Assembly: GCA_050742975.1 (NCBI GenBank)
Contig: JBOGDQ010000038.1
Location: 1 to 41,461, forward strand
DNA: 41,461 bases
Reading direction: 5' to 3'
Source of the DNA: JBDTGE01 sp050742975
Lineage (GTDB): Bacteria; Actinomycetota; Actinomycetes; Mycobacteriales; Jatrophihabitantaceae
The translations under genes and the position numbers were made by a program. Shown here piece after piece: positions 14,947 through 24,515 of this stretch; the first letter of the stretch is position 1; the number at the start of each line of letters is the position of its first letter. The notes below the pieces were generated by a model. The model had not been told where the DNA came from. It did no database searches and saw nothing but the letters and a program-made list of their open reading frames with translations.

Positions 14947-15963
14947 CTAGGCCGGCGCGCCCGAACCGCGATCGATCAGGCGGGTCGCGAGGACGAGTCG
15001 CTGGCGCGGGCCGGCGTCCCCGTCGATCCGGCGGAACAGCATCTCGGCCGCTGACCGGCCGAGCGCGGTGGCGTCCTGCGCCACGACGGTGACCGGCGGG
15101 TCGAGCAGGTCGGCGAGCGCGAAGTCGTCGAACCCGACGAGCGCGACGTCGTGCCGGCGCGAACCGATGGCCTGGATCGCGCCCCGGGTCAGCAGGTTGT
15201 TGCCGGTGAACAGCGCCGTCGGCGGCCGGGCGAGCGCGAGCAGTTCCCGGCTCGCTCGCCGCGCGGCGTCGACGTCGTGCGCGTGCCGGATCAGAGCCCG
15301 CTCCACCCGGATGCCGTGCGCGCGCAGCGCAGCCTCGTACCCGTGCAACCGCTCGGCCGCCGTGAACCGGGCGGTGTCACCGACGAAGCCGATGCGACGG
15401 TGGCCGTTGGCCACCAGGTGAGCGACGCCGTCCTGCGCTCCCTCCGCATTCGCCGACAGGACCGCGTCGACGGTGATGCCTCCGGCCGGCCGGTCGACCG
15501 ACACCACCGGCGTCCCGTGCGCAAGCTCGTCGGCGAGGTAACCGAGGTCCGGCCCGCACGGCACGACCAGCAGCCCGTCGACCCGCCGCGCGCACAGCGT
15601 CAGCAACAGGTCGCGCTCGACGGCCGCGTCGTTGTCGGAGCTGCCCGCGATGAGCAGGTAACCGCGCGGGCGCACGACCGATTCGACCGCCTTCATGACG
15701 GCGGCATAGAACGGGTTGGCGACGTCCTCGATGACCAGGCCGATGCTGCGCGTGGACTGGCCGACCCGGCGCAGCGTGGCGGCGGACTCGTTGCGCCGAA
15801 AGCCCAGCGTCTGCACCGCCGACTCGACCCGCGCGGCCGTCTCGGCGTGCACTCCGGGCTCGCGATTGAGCACGCGGGAGACGGTCTTCAGGCTGACTCC
15901 GGCAGCGGCGGCGACGTCGCGCATCGTCGGCCGGCGGCGATCGGCCGGCCCGGAGGCAGACAT
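14947..15963 (-). CDS. LacI-family transcriptional repressor
   Basis: From the ATG at 15963 the protein has 338 residues. The N-terminal helix-turn-helix TMRDVAAAAGVSLKTVSRVLNREPGVHAETAARVESAVQTLGFRRN is a textbook LacI DNA-binding domain with hinge. A periplasmic-binding-protein-like effector domain follows (SIGLVIEDVANPFYAAVMKAVESV ... ALFTGNNLLTRGAIQAI ... VALVGFDDFALADLLDPPVTVVAQD). The ligand is probably a sugar or glycoside. It is divergent from the GH92 mannosidase gene. LacI-type operator-like sites lie both over its own start codon and at the mannosidase promoter, so it likely represses both. Confidence 0.92.
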   Translation of the reverse strand: MSASGPADRRRPTMRDVAAAAGVSLKTVSRVLNREPGVHAETAARVESAVQTLGFRRNESAATLRRVGQSTRSIGLVIEDVANPFYAAVMKAVESVVRPRGYLLIAGSSDNDAAVERDLLLTLCARRVDGLLVVPCGPDLGYLADELAHGTPVVSVDRPAGGITVDAVLSANAEGAQDGVAHLVANGHRRIGFVGDTARFTAAERLHGYEAALRAHGIRVERALIRHAHDVDAARRASRELLALARPPTALFTGNNLLTRGAIQAIGSRRHDVALVGFDDFALADLLDPPVTVVAQDATALGRSAAEMLFRRIDGDAGPRQRLVLATRLIDRGSGAPA

Positions 15964-15971
15964 CGTTGTCA
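15958..15971. promoter_or_regulatory. LacI-type operator over the repressor start codon
   Basis: On the minus strand the sequence is TGACAACGATGTCT, a 12/14 match to the palindrome TGACAACGTTGTCA used by many actinobacterial LacI proteins. It covers the ATG at 15963. Binding there would block expression of the repressor itself. Confidence 0.5.
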
Positions 15972-16079
15972 CCACGCATATGGGAGGGCATCGACGGCCG
16001 GGTGTCAAGCAATCCCAGCGTCAGCGGCCGATCTGACAGGGATGTGGACCATTTCGGCCGGTTGACGGATTCAGGGGTA

Positions 16080-16109
16080 TTGACACCTTCGCCGCAATGC
16101 GACTACAAA
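16080..16109 (+). promoter_or_regulatory. Promoter of the GH92 gene
   Basis: A perfect TTGACA (16080-16085) is followed, after an 18-bp spacer, by TACAAA (16104-16109). Transcription would start near 16115, at the left edge of the palindromic operator, leaving a 5' leader of about 50 nt with GAGGAG before the GTG. Confidence 0.65.
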
Positions 16110-16114
16110 CGGGC

Positions 16115-16128
16115 CGACAACGTTGTCA
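16115..16128. promoter_or_regulatory. LacI-type operator at the GH92 transcription start
   Basis: CGACAACGTTGTCA contains the perfect 12-bp palindrome GACAACGTTGTC centred between 16121 and 16122, a 13/14 match to TGACAACGTTGTCA. It covers the predicted transcription start of the mannosidase gene. The divergent LacI repressor is the obvious candidate to bind it. Confidence 0.7.
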
Positions 16129-16167
16129 GCAGCCAGGTCAACCAATCATCGGTCGAGGAGTTGTCCC

Positions 16168-19100
16168 GTGAGCGTCAGTTCTCGAGTGCCATCGCTACGG
16201 CGGACGTGCGTGCTGGCGTGTGCCGGCTCCGTCCTGGCTGCCCTCGCGGTGGCCCTTCCCGCGAACCCGGCAAGCGCAGCCCCGACCGCCGTGCAGTCAC
16301 CGGCCTCGTTGGTGAATCCGATGATCGGCACCTCCGGTGCGGTGGACACGTTCCCCGGAGCGGACGTGCCGTTCGGCATGATCCAGTGGAGCCCGGACAC
16401 CTCCCCGAACCGGCCGTCCGGTGGCGGGTACGAGTACAACAACTCGAAGATCCGTGGGTTCAGCCTGAGCCATCTCTCCGGACCGGGCTGCGGTGTGGCT
16501 GGCGACATCCCGATCCTGCCGTTCGTCGGCGACCCCGGCACCAGTCCCGGCACTCTGACCTCGCCGTTCAGCCACACCGGTGAGAGCGCCCGGGCCGGTT
16601 ACTACCAGCTCACCTCGGGCACGGGCGCCGACGCGGTCACGACGGCGCTCACCACAACCACCCGCGCCGGCATCGGGCGGTTCACCTTCCCCGCGTCCAC
16701 CCAGTCACGCCTGGTGGTCAAGCTGAACGGCAGCGCGACGACGGTCGACGGGACCAGCGCGAGCGTGATCGGGGACAAGGAGCTGATCGGGTCGGTCACG
16801 ACCGGGCACTTCTGCGGCCAGAGCAGCACGGTCGAGAATGACTACACGCTGCACTTCGACGTCAAGTTCAACCAGCCGTTCACGGCGACGTCCTACGGCA
16901 ACTCCGCCGACGGAGGCCCGGCCGGCGAGGTGCTCACGTTCGACACCACGAGCACGCCGACGCTGCTGGCCAAGGTCGGCATCTCGTACACCAGCGCTGT
17001 CAACGCGATCGCCAACCTGGCCACGGAGATCCCGGCGTGGAACTTCAGCGCGGTGCGCACGGCGGCCACGTCGGCGTGGAACGCGATGCTCGGCAAGATC
17101 GAGGTCGCCGGGGGAACGCACGCGCAGCAGGTCCAGTTCTACACGGCGCTCTACCACTCGCTGCTGCACCCGAACGTGTTCAGCGACGACAACGGGCAGT
17201 ACATGGGCTTCGACAACAAGGTGCACGCCGTTGCCGCCGGTCACGCGCAGTACGCGAACTACTCCGGCTGGGACATCTACCGCAGCCAGGTGCAGCTCGC
17301 CGCGGTGGTCGCACCCCAGCAGACGAGTGACTCCATCACGTCCATGCTCAACGACTACGACCAGTCCGGAATGCTGCCGAAGTGGGCGTTGAACAACGGC
17401 GAGAGCTACGTGATGGTCGGCGATCCGGCCGACTCGATCATCGCCGACGCCTATGCCTTCGGAGCGCGCGACTTCGACACCCAGCACGCGCTCGCCGCGA
17501 TGATCGACGAGGCCACCCAGACGAACAACATCCGGCCCGCCCAGTCGACCCGCAACTCCTATGGCTACATCCCGTACGACCTCAGCTACGGCTGCTGCAA
17601 CTTCTACGGGCCGGTCTCGACGCAGTTGGAGTACGACTCGGCCGACTACGCGATCGCCTCGTTCGCCAACACGCTCGGCAATCACAGCGCCTACGCGCAG
17701 TTCGCCGCGCGCGCCCAGGACTGGCAGAACGTGTTCAATCCGGCCACCGGGTACGTCCAGGCCAAGCAGTCGAACGGTCAGTGGGTGCCCGGCTTCACGC
17801 CGGCGACCGGGACCGGGATGGTCGAGGGGACGTCGTCGCAGTACACGCCGATGGTCCCGTTCAACCTCAAGGCGCTGATCGCGGCCAAGGGCGGCAACAC
17901 CGCGTACGGCACGTACCTGGACAGCTTGTTCACGTCCATCACCGATCCGAGCGGCACCAACGCCGACCTGTCCAACGAGCCGAGCATCGAGATCCCGTGG
18001 CAGTACGACTACGTCGGGATGCCGTGGAAGACACAGCAGGTCGTGCGTGAGGCGCAACAGCAGCTGTACTTCGACGCGCCGGTGGGCCAGTTCGGCAACG
18101 ACGATCTCGGCGCGATGAGCTCCTGGTACGTGTGGTCGAACCTCGGCCTGTACCCCGAGACCCCGGGCGCCGGCACGCTCGCGATCGGCAGCCCGACCTT
18201 CCCGCTGACCGAGGTGCACCTGGCCAACGGGAAAACGCTGACGATCACCGCGCCCAAGGCTGCGGCCGGCACGCCGTACGTCCAGAGCCTGAGCGTCAAC
18301 GGCAAGTCCTGGGACAAGCCGTGGACGACGTACACGAGGATCGCCAACGGCCCGTCGATGGACTACGACCTGGGCACCACGCCGAACACCTCGTGGGGCA
18401 CCGCGGCCTCGGCCGCGCCGCCGTCGGACCGCACCGGTGAGTCGCCGGTCTTCACCTCGATCAGCCCGGCCAGCGTGATCGTTCAGCCCGGTAAGACGAT
18501 CCAGGCGAACGTGACCATCACCAACATCAGCAACGTGGCCAAGACCGTGAAGTGGACGGCGACGCCGCAGGCCGGCGTGAGCGTCTCGCCGACGCACGGC
18601 ACGATCAAGGCCGCCGCCGGTGCGACCGCATCCGCGCCGGTGACGATCACCGCAGGGGCGGACTCCGACGGCCGGTACTCGGTCGGTGTCACGTTCACGA
18701 TGGGCAGGGCCGGCCTGCCGTCCTCGTCGGTCGCCGTGGCAGTCGCCAAGCCGGGCGAGGTCTGGCCGTATTACACGAACGCCGGCATCACCGACGACAG
18801 CAACACCGGAGCGGCCACCTTCGACGGTGGCGGCTGGAGCTACTCGGCGCAGGCGCTGGCCGCGGCCGGCGTGACCCCGGGCGGCACCGTGTCGGCCGAC
18901 GGCGTCGACTACACCTGGCCCGACGTGCCGGTTGCGACGCTGGACAACATCGAGATGTCCGGTCAGACGATCGCGCTGAACGTGCCGGCGGGTGCGACCA
19001 AGATCGGCCTGCTCGGTTCGGCGTCCAACGCCGGTGTGTCCGGTGCGGGCGGGACGGTGACGGTGACCTACACCGACGGCACGACGTCGACTTTCGACGC

Positions 19101-19437
19101 GATGTTCAGTGACTGGACTCTCGGTGCGGGCAACAACCAGCCGGTGGCCGGCAACATCACCGCGGCCACGACGGCGTACCGCAACGCCTCCGGCAACAGC
19201 CAGGACAACGTCAAGACCTACGTCTTCGGCGTGGACGCACCGCTGACAGCCGGCAAGACCGTCGCCAGCATCACGCTGCCGATGGCAGTCGGCGGGGACG
19301 CGCACGTGTTCGCCATCGGCTTCGCGGGGACCGCGGCGGCGAGCTCGCAGGCCCGCACGCACGTTTCGCACCTGCCGGCGGCGCCGACCGTGCGGCCGGA
19401 GCCGGCGCACGTGGTGCCGCAGCCGCGGCTGCGCTGA
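16168..19437 (+). CDS. Secreted GH92 alpha-mannosidase with a C-terminal beta-sandwich extension
   Basis: The GTG at 16168 follows GAGGAG by 7 nt and gives 1089 residues. A signal peptide ends at about ASA-A near residue 37. Family GH92 is recognised from NPMIGTSGAVDTFPGADVPFGMIQ, GFSLSHLSGPGC, YVMVGDPADSIIADA, NEPS near residue 603 and GNDDLGAMSSWYVWSNLGLYP near 643. GH92 enzymes are Ca2+-dependent exo-alpha-mannosidases; the Glu of NEP and the Asp pair of GNDD correspond to the catalytic region. Residues about 765-1075 form Ig-like and beta-sandwich domains (PASVIVQPGKTIQANVTITN), probably for substrate or wall binding. It is likely used to degrade fungal, yeast or plant mannans. Control by the divergent LacI repressor is supported by the operator. 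Confidence 0.9.
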   Translation: MSVSSRVPSLRRTCVLACAGSVLAALAVALPANPASAAPTAVQSPASLVNPMIGTSGAVDTFPGADVPFGMIQWSPDTSPNRPSGGGYEYNNSKIRGFSLSHLSGPGCGVAGDIPILPFVGDPGTSPGTLTSPFSHTGESARAGYYQLTSGTGADAVTTALTTTTRAGIGRFTFPASTQSRLVVKLNGSATTVDGTSASVIGDKELIGSVTTGHFCGQSSTVENDYTLHFDVKFNQPFTATSYGNSADGGPAGEVLTFDTTSTPTLLAKVGISYTSAVNAIANLATEIPAWNFSAVRTAATSAWNAMLGKIEVAGGTHAQQVQFYTALYHSLLHPNVFSDDNGQYMGFDNKVHAVAAGHAQYANYSGWDIYRSQVQLAAVVAPQQTSDSITSMLNDYDQSGMLPKWALNNGESYVMVGDPADSIIADAYAFGARDFDTQHALAAMIDEATQTNNIRPAQSTRNSYGYIPYDLSYGCCNFYGPVSTQLEYDSADYAIASFANTLGNHSAYAQFAARAQDWQNVFNPATGYVQAKQSNGQWVPGFTPATGTGMVEGTSSQYTPMVPFNLKALIAAKGGNTAYGTYLDSLFTSITDPSGTNADLSNEPSIEIPWQYDYVGMPWKTQQVVREAQQQLYFDAPVGQFGNDDLGAMSSWYVWSNLGLYPETPGAGTLAIGSPTFPLTEVHLANGKTLTITAPKAAAGTPYVQSLSVNGKSWDKPWTTYTRIANGPSMDYDLGTTPNTSWGTAASAAPPSDRTGESPVFTSISPASVIVQPGKTIQANVTITNISNVAKTVKWTATPQAGVSVSPTHGTIKAAAGATASAPVTITAGADSDGRYSVGVTFTMGRAGLPSSSVAVAVAKPGEVWPYYTNAGITDDSNTGAATFDGGGWSYSAQALAAAGVTPGGTVSADGVDYTWPDVPVATLDNIEMSGQTIALNVPAGATKIGLLGSASNAGVSGAGGTVTVTYTDGTTSTFDAMFSDWTLGAGNNQPVAGNITAATTAYRNASGNSQDNVKTYVFGVDAPLTAGKTVASITLPMAVGGDAHVFAIGFAGTAAASSQARTHVSHLPAAPTVRPEPAHVVPQPRLR

Positions 19438-19450
19438 TCGCCCGACAGCG

Positions 19451-19492
19451 CGTGCTACCCCTGGGCCACCATGGCAGCCCAGGGGTAGCACG
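19451..19492. terminator. Hairpin terminator after the GH92 gene
   Basis: A perfect 16-bp stem (CGTGCTACCCCTGGGC with its complement at 19477-19492) surrounds a 10-nt loop. No T-tract follows, as is common in high-GC actinobacteria. It insulates prfB from read-through. Confidence 0.8.
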
Positions 19493-19505
19493 CTCGGTGA
19501 TCGCG

Positions 19506-19511
19506 TAATCT
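19506..19511 (+). promoter_or_regulatory. -10 box for a leaderless prfB mRNA
   Basis: TAATCT lies 8 nt before the GTG of prfB, with no Shine-Dalgarno sequence between. The terminator hairpin occupies the place where a -35 element would be, so that element is weak or absent. Confidence 0.55.
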
Positions 19512-19519
19512 CGGCAGAC

Positions 19520-20611
<1,092 letters not shown>

Positions 20612-20623
<12 letters not shown>

Positions 20624-21578
20624 CCGCCCGGCATCCCACAGCCGCAGGGCGGTGACCAGCCGCCCGTCGGCGATCGCCGCCGTGCGCAGTTCCTGCTCGC
20701 GAGGGATGCCCGGTCGGCGCGCGGTTGCGCCAGCCGACGACGCCGGCGAGCGAGCACAGCAATCTCCGCCGGCCGTGATCGACCGCGTCCGCATCGGGGC
20801 CCAGCTCGTCGACCAGGTCGGCGAAGTGCTGCACCTGATCGTCCGGGGCGAGCGAGCCGGTGATGAAGCCGAAGACGTCGATCGACGGCGGGCCCAGGCA
20901 GAGCGAGCCCCAGTCGAGCACGATCGGCCCCTCGCGCGTGAACAGCACGTTGTCCAGGTGCAGGTCGGCGTGCAGTGGATGGGCGGGCGCGGCGTGCAGG
21001 TCGGCCACGACGGGGGCCAGCGAGTCGCACAGCCTCTCGGCCAACGCGACGATGTCGGCGGGGAGCTCGGCTGCCAGTGCGTCTCGTTGCGCAGCCCAGT
21101 TGCGGCGAAGGTTCTGTTGCCGCTGCTGCGGCCGGGTGCCCCACGGCGCGAGGCCGGTCAGCCCCCACGAACTCGGTTGACGCTCCCAGAAGCGGCGCAT
21201 CGCGGTCAGCACGGCGGCGACGTCGTCTACCTCAGCGCCCGCGAGTGCGTCGCCCTGCCGGGTGGCCGGCACATCCTCGAGGACCAGCAGCGGTTCGCCG
21301 TGCGGTCCGGTCCCGGCATACCGGCACGGCGGCGCCGGCGCGTCCAGCGCGTCGGCGAAGTGCCGGTAGAACTCGATCTCGGCGTCCAGCGCCGGGTCGG
21401 GGCCCAGCTTGGCCACCACGCTGGACGCCGTGCCGTCGGGCGCGGTGAGATCGACCCGCAGGACGGTCCCGGCGAACCCGCGGTCGGTCCCGATCCGCCG
21501 CCAGGACGTCGCCGCGACCGGCTCGCGCAGGCATCCGCCGAGCCAACCCGGCTCCAGCAGGTCGGCCACGGTGTCCAC
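20612..21578 (-). CDS. Aminoglycoside/choline kinase-like phosphotransferase, apparently frameshifted near the 3' end
   Basis: From the GTG at 21578 the protein shows the APH fold: VVAKLGPDPALDAEIEFYRHF, LLVLEDVPATRQGD, the catalytic loop HPLHADLHLDNVLF and the metal-binding IVLDWGSLCLGPPSIDVFGF. The substrate is unknown. The continuous frame ends at 20583 with an odd Arg-rich tail, 41 bp into prfB. A neighbouring frame gives a natural end, GIPREQELRTAAIADGRLVTALRLWDAGRLLG, stopping at 20612. I infer a one-base frameshift, real or a sequencing error, near the CGCGCG run at about 20717-20728, just after VVGWRNRA. A TAACGT box 8 nt before the GTG suggests a leaderless mRNA. Coordinates assume the corrected end. 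Confidence 0.75.
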
Positions 21579-21586
21579 GCGGCGGC

Positions 21587-21614
21587 ACGTTACCCCCTTG
21601 ATCGCCGGCGTCAG
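21587..21614 (-). promoter_or_regulatory. Promoter for a leaderless kinase-like gene
   Basis: On the minus strand CTGACG (21609-21614), a 16-bp spacer and TAACGT (21587-21592) precede the GTG at 21578 by 8 nt. There is no ribosome binding site. Confidence 0.5.
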
Positions 21615-21634
21615 GGACGACGTGGCGAGGGGGT
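21592..21634 (-). terminator. Possible hairpin terminator after the metalloprotease gene
   Basis: ACCCCCT at 21592-21598 and AGGGGGT at 21628-21634 pair, and the inner CGCC/GGCG bases extend the stem with a 3-nt bulge. It lies 34 bp past the protease stop in the direction of transcription. It overlaps the next promoter, so the call is weak. Confidence 0.35.
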
Positions 21635-21637
21635 TCC

Positions 21638-21673
21638 GCTCAGCCTGTTCGGCTCAGCCTGTTCGGCTCAGCC
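21638..21673. repeat. 14-bp direct repeat, 2.5 copies, at a gene end
   Basis: GCTCAGCCTGTTCG occurs at 21638-21651 and 21652-21665, and the first 8 bases again at 21666-21673. The last partial copy includes the stop codon of the metalloprotease gene. It probably arose by local duplication. Confidence 0.8.
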
Positions 21674-22627
21674 GCGCCACGTGACGCAGCCGAGGCTGGC
21701 CGTCGCGCGCGAGTTGACGCTCGACGTCGCGCTCACGCAGTACCGGTGCGAGCCGCCCGGCCATGGCCGTCGCACCGTGAAACCGTGGTTGCCGCTGACG
21801 TGATACGCGCGGTCGGCGGCGGAGTCGGGGACCGTCGAGGCGCTGCGGTAGACGGTCCGCCCGTTGTCGGTGACCGTGATCGTCACCGGGTGTCCCGGAT
21901 AGGACCTGAGCAGCGTCCAGCCGGAGATGACGATGTCGCCGTCGCGGTAGCTGCTGGCCTGCCTGCCCACCGGCGGCAGCTCGTTCCTGACCCGGGCCGC
22001 GCCGGCGGCCATCGCCCGCAGGCCGCGGATGTCGCCGGCCTGGTAGTCGCTGACGTTGCTCTGCAGTGCGGGGTACATGATCTGGTGCCGGCCGAGGTAG
22101 GAGTAGCCGGTGTGGCCCAGGCCCATCGCGTGCCCGAACTCGTGCTTGAGTGCGCTCGACAGTGAGACGGCTGAGGCGTACCGGGCGAATGACGGGCAGA
22201 GCGTGATCGCCGAGTGCGACATGTAGACGTCCGGCCCGGCCGCGGCCCCGTAGTAGGACACGGTCACCGCAGCGGTCCGCGCCTCGGTCCTGGTGGCGCA
22301 GCCGTAGCTCCCCTCGGCGACCTCGATGCGGCCGTCTGCCGGCGCCGGATTGCCGTAACCGGCGTAGACGACGCGCAGGCCCAGGCGGCGCAGCTCGGCG
22401 ATGATGTGCCGGCTCGCGCGGGCCAACTCGGTGCGCTGGGCCGCACGGGCATCGACGTAAACGTGGAAACCGGCCGGCGTCTCGCCGATCAGGTGCGCGT
22501 GTTCCAGGGTGTAGCCCGGCCGGGACTCGGCACCGCCGGCCGGAGCCACCGCAACGGTCAGCAACCCCGCGGCAACGGTGATCGTGCCCAGCGCGGCGGC
22601 GGCGAGGGCGCGCAGCGGGTGGGACAC
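21668..22627 (-). CDS. Secreted matrixin-like zinc metalloprotease
   Basis: From the GTG at 22627 the protein has 319 residues. An N-terminal hydrophobic signal (LRALAAAALGTITVAAGLLTVAVAPAGGA) is followed by a domain with the zinc motif HEFGHAMGLGH starting near residue 162 and a Met-turn IMYP about 15 residues later. This is the metzincin pattern HExxHxxGxxH...M. Residues about 215-319 form a small beta-rich tail with two Cys residues (RYCVSATS, LGCVTW). Such proteins are exported peptidases; the substrate is not known. It stands alone between the ABC permease gene and the kinase-like gene on the minus strand. The ribosome binding site is weak. Confidence 0.82.
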   Translation of the reverse strand: MSHPLRALAAAALGTITVAAGLLTVAVAPAGGAESRPGYTLEHAHLIGETPAGFHVYVDARAAQRTELARASRHIIAELRRLGLRVVYAGYGNPAPADGRIEVAEGSYGCATRTEARTAAVTVSYYGAAAGPDVYMSHSAITLCPSFARYASAVSLSSALKHEFGHAMGLGHTGYSYLGRHQIMYPALQSNVSDYQAGDIRGLRAMAAGAARVRNELPPVGRQASSYRDGDIVISGWTLLRSYPGHPVTITVTDNGRTVYRSASTVPDSAADRAYHVSGNHGFTVRRPWPGGSHRYCVSATSSVNSRATASLGCVTWRG

Positions 22628-22749
22628 GGGGTTTTCCAGACATCGAGGCAGGTGCGGAGGGTCTACCACGATGCGATCGACACCGAGCGGGCCGGCTTGA
22701 GCCAAACCGCCGAGATCGTCGATCAATCGGTACCGGTCGGTAACACGAG

Positions 22750-23577
22750 TCAGCGCAGCAGCAGCCGGTCCAGCCGCCGCGCGGTGATGAGCACGCCCAC
22801 CGCGGCCATCGCCAGGAAGTAGCACAGGTGGCCGATCATCGACCACTCGATGACGCCGGCGTCGAGTTCGCGCAGCAGTGCGATGCCGTGGGTCAGCGGC
22901 AGGCACTCGACGACCCAGCGCAGCCAGGCCGGGTACACGTCCAGGCCGTAGAACGTGCCGCTGAACAGGAACATCGGCAGCACCGCGACCTGCACCATGT
23001 CCAGGTCCTGGAAGGTCTTCATGTACGTGGTGACGGCCATGCCCACCGCACCGAACGCGAACGCGATGAGCAGCGCCGCGGGCAGCATGGCGAGCGCCCA
23101 CCAGGACGAGGTCAGCCCCATCGCGAGCATGACGACCATGAACCCGGCCGAGTAGATCCCACCGCGGATCAGCGCCCACGCGATCTCGCCGACGGCGACG
23201 TCCATGGGACCGAGCGAGGTCGCCAGCATGCCGTCGTAGATCTTGCCGTACTTCATCTTGAAGAAGACGTTCATCGTCGAGTCGTAGATCGCACCGTTCA
23301 TCGCCGACGAGGCCAGCAGCGCCGGCGCGATGAACTCGGTGTAGCTGATGATGTGCCCGCCGGGGCCGACGACCGCGCCGACCAGGCTGTGCAGGCCGGT
23401 ACCGAGGGAGAACAGGTAGAACAGCGGCTCGAAGAACCCCGAGAAGATCAGCATCCAGGCGCGGCGGTACACCTTGAAAGCGCGCTCGAGGACGACGTGG
23501 CTGCGGCCGGCGTACATGCCGGTCGGGATGATGCGGAAGGTGGCGCTCGCGCGAGCCTCCGGCGCGATCGTGCTCAT
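22750..23577 (-). CDS. ABC-2 type transporter permease, second subunit
   Basis: The ATG at 23577 overlaps the stop of the preceding permease (ATGA). The 275-residue protein has six membrane segments and the ABC-2 pattern. It begins with an amphipathic region (HVVLERAFKVYRRAWMLIFSGFFEPLFYLFSLGTGL) and continues with FIAPALLASSAMNGAIYDSTMNVFFKMKYGKIYDGMLATSLGP and FLFSGTFYGLDVYP near the C-terminus. It resembles NodJ/DrrB-like exporters. With the ATPase and the other permease it forms a heterodimeric exporter for an unknown, probably lipophilic, substrate. Confidence 0.88.
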   Translation of the reverse strand: MSTIAPEARASATFRIIPTGMYAGRSHVVLERAFKVYRRAWMLIFSGFFEPLFYLFSLGTGLHSLVGAVVGPGGHIISYTEFIAPALLASSAMNGAIYDSTMNVFFKMKYGKIYDGMLATSLGPMDVAVGEIAWALIRGGIYSAGFMVVMLAMGLTSSWWALAMLPAALLIAFAFGAVGMAVTTYMKTFQDLDMVQVAVLPMFLFSGTFYGLDVYPAWLRWVVECLPLTHGIALLRELDAGVIEWSMIGHLCYFLAMAAVGVLITARRLDRLLLR

Positions 23578-24512
23578 TTGGTCAGCCTCAGCCGGAACCG
23601 CCATCGGGCGACGGCGAGGCCGAGCACCAGCAGGACGAGCAGGTAGGCGAGGTGGCCGAGGACCGCGCCACCGGACAGGTGGCCGATCGCGGCGCCGCGT
23701 GCCAGTTCGGTGCCGTGCCAGAGCGGGGAGATGTAGGCCAGCCACTGACCCCACCTCGGCAGTTCGCTGATCGGGTAGAACGTGCCGGAGAACAGGAACA
23801 TCGGCGTCACGACGAACCGGAACACCATGTTGAAACCGTTGCCCTCGTTCTCCAGCGTCGCGGCCAGCGCTGCGATCGGCGCGGCGAAGGACATCGCGGT
23901 GAGCGTGGCGATCGGGACGCTCAGCACTACCCACCAGCGTTCGGTACCGCCGAACGCAGCCATGATCGCGAGATAGACGAGCGAGTTGGCGAAGATCCGG
24001 ATCGCCACCCACATCAGCTGGCCGTCGCAGATCTGGGCCGGTGTCAGCGGCGTCGCGGCCATGCCGTGGAACGTCCTGATCCACTTGAAGCCGGCCATGA
24101 TCGGGTAGGCCGCGTCGGCAGTCGCGATCTGCAGTGCGGCCGCGGTGAGGAAGGCGGGCGCGACGAACACCAGGTACGGCACGCCGAGCTGGTTGCTGTG
24201 CGAGTCGACCACGGTGCCGAGCCCGACGCCGAGCGCCAGCACGTAGGCCAGCGGCGTGAACACCCCGACGATGATCATGCTCCGCCAGATGCGCCGCCCG
24301 ACGTACAGCTGGTATTCCACAACTCTTAATGTGGCTCGCAGGTGTCCTTCGCGACCGCCACTCCCGGGCTCGAAGGGGGGTACCCCCGCCAACGAAGGCG
24401 TAGCCGGCGGGGGAGGATCACTCGGTCCACTCGCGCCTTCGGCGCGGCGAGCCGGCTCTTCGCGCGAGCGCTCATCGCGTGTTTGGTCACCTTGGTGTCC
24501 GGTCATCTGCAT
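23574..24512 (-). CDS. ABC-2 type transporter permease, first subunit, with a repeat-derived N-terminus
   Basis: The open frame from the ATG at 24512 gives 312 residues. The conserved part starts at LRVVEYQLYVGRRIWRSMIIVG and shows six helices, FVAPAFLTAAALQIA, FKWIRTFHGMAATPLTP and FLFSGTFYPISELP. The first 55-60 residues are Pro-, Glu- and Arg-rich and are encoded entirely by two nested dispersed repeats (24340-24478). That extension may be untranslated: a GTG at 24320 gives a 248-residue permease of normal size, although its ribosome binding site is weak. The ATPase stop is 3 bp before 24512, so translation could also be coupled there. The gene ends by overlapping the second permease. Confidence 0.82.
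   Translation of the reverse strand: MQMTGHQGDQTRDERSREEPARRAEGASGPSDPPPPATPSLAGVPPFEPGSGGREGHLRATLRVVEYQLYVGRRIWRSMIIVGVFTPLAYVLALGVGLGTVVDSHSNQLGVPYLVFVAPAFLTAAALQIATADAAYPIMAGFKWIRTFHGMAATPLTPAQICDGQLMWVAIRIFANSLVYLAIMAAFGGTERWWVVLSVPIATLTAMSFAAPIAALAATLENEGNGFNMVFRFVVTPMFLFSGTFYPISELPRWGQWLAYISPLWHGTELARGAAIGHLSGGAVLGHLAYLLVLLVLGLAVARWRFRLRLTK
24340..24478 (-). repeat. Long dispersed repeat, copy 1, interrupted by a hairpin element
   Basis: The left 36 bases (AGGTGTCCTTCGCGACCGCC onward) and the right 62 bases (CTCGGTCCAC ... GCTCTTCGCGCGAGCGCTC, ATCGC) both align with 27800-27908 read in the opposite direction. The last 26 bases are almost identical. The 41-bp hairpin element at 24376-24416 interrupts this copy only. 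In transcription sense it lies just after the ABC ATPase gene and just before the conserved permease coding region. Confidence 0.85.
24376..24416 (+). repeat. Hairpin element copy C, nested in the longer repeat
   Basis: It has GGGGGTACCCCC, then a perfect 8-bp stem CCCCCGCC / GGCGGGGG around AACGAAGGCGTAGCC, and ends AGG. It differs from copy A at only four or five positions. The other copy of the surrounding repeat (27800-27908) lacks it, which makes this look like an inserted unit. Confidence 0.88.
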
Positions 24513-24515
24513 CTT

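Noticed and set aside
21654..22643. Minus-strand frame starting ATG at 22643
   Set aside because: The overlapping frame from GTG 22627 carries the signal peptide and the HEFGHAMGLGH zinc motif; the other is Arg- and Pro-rich.
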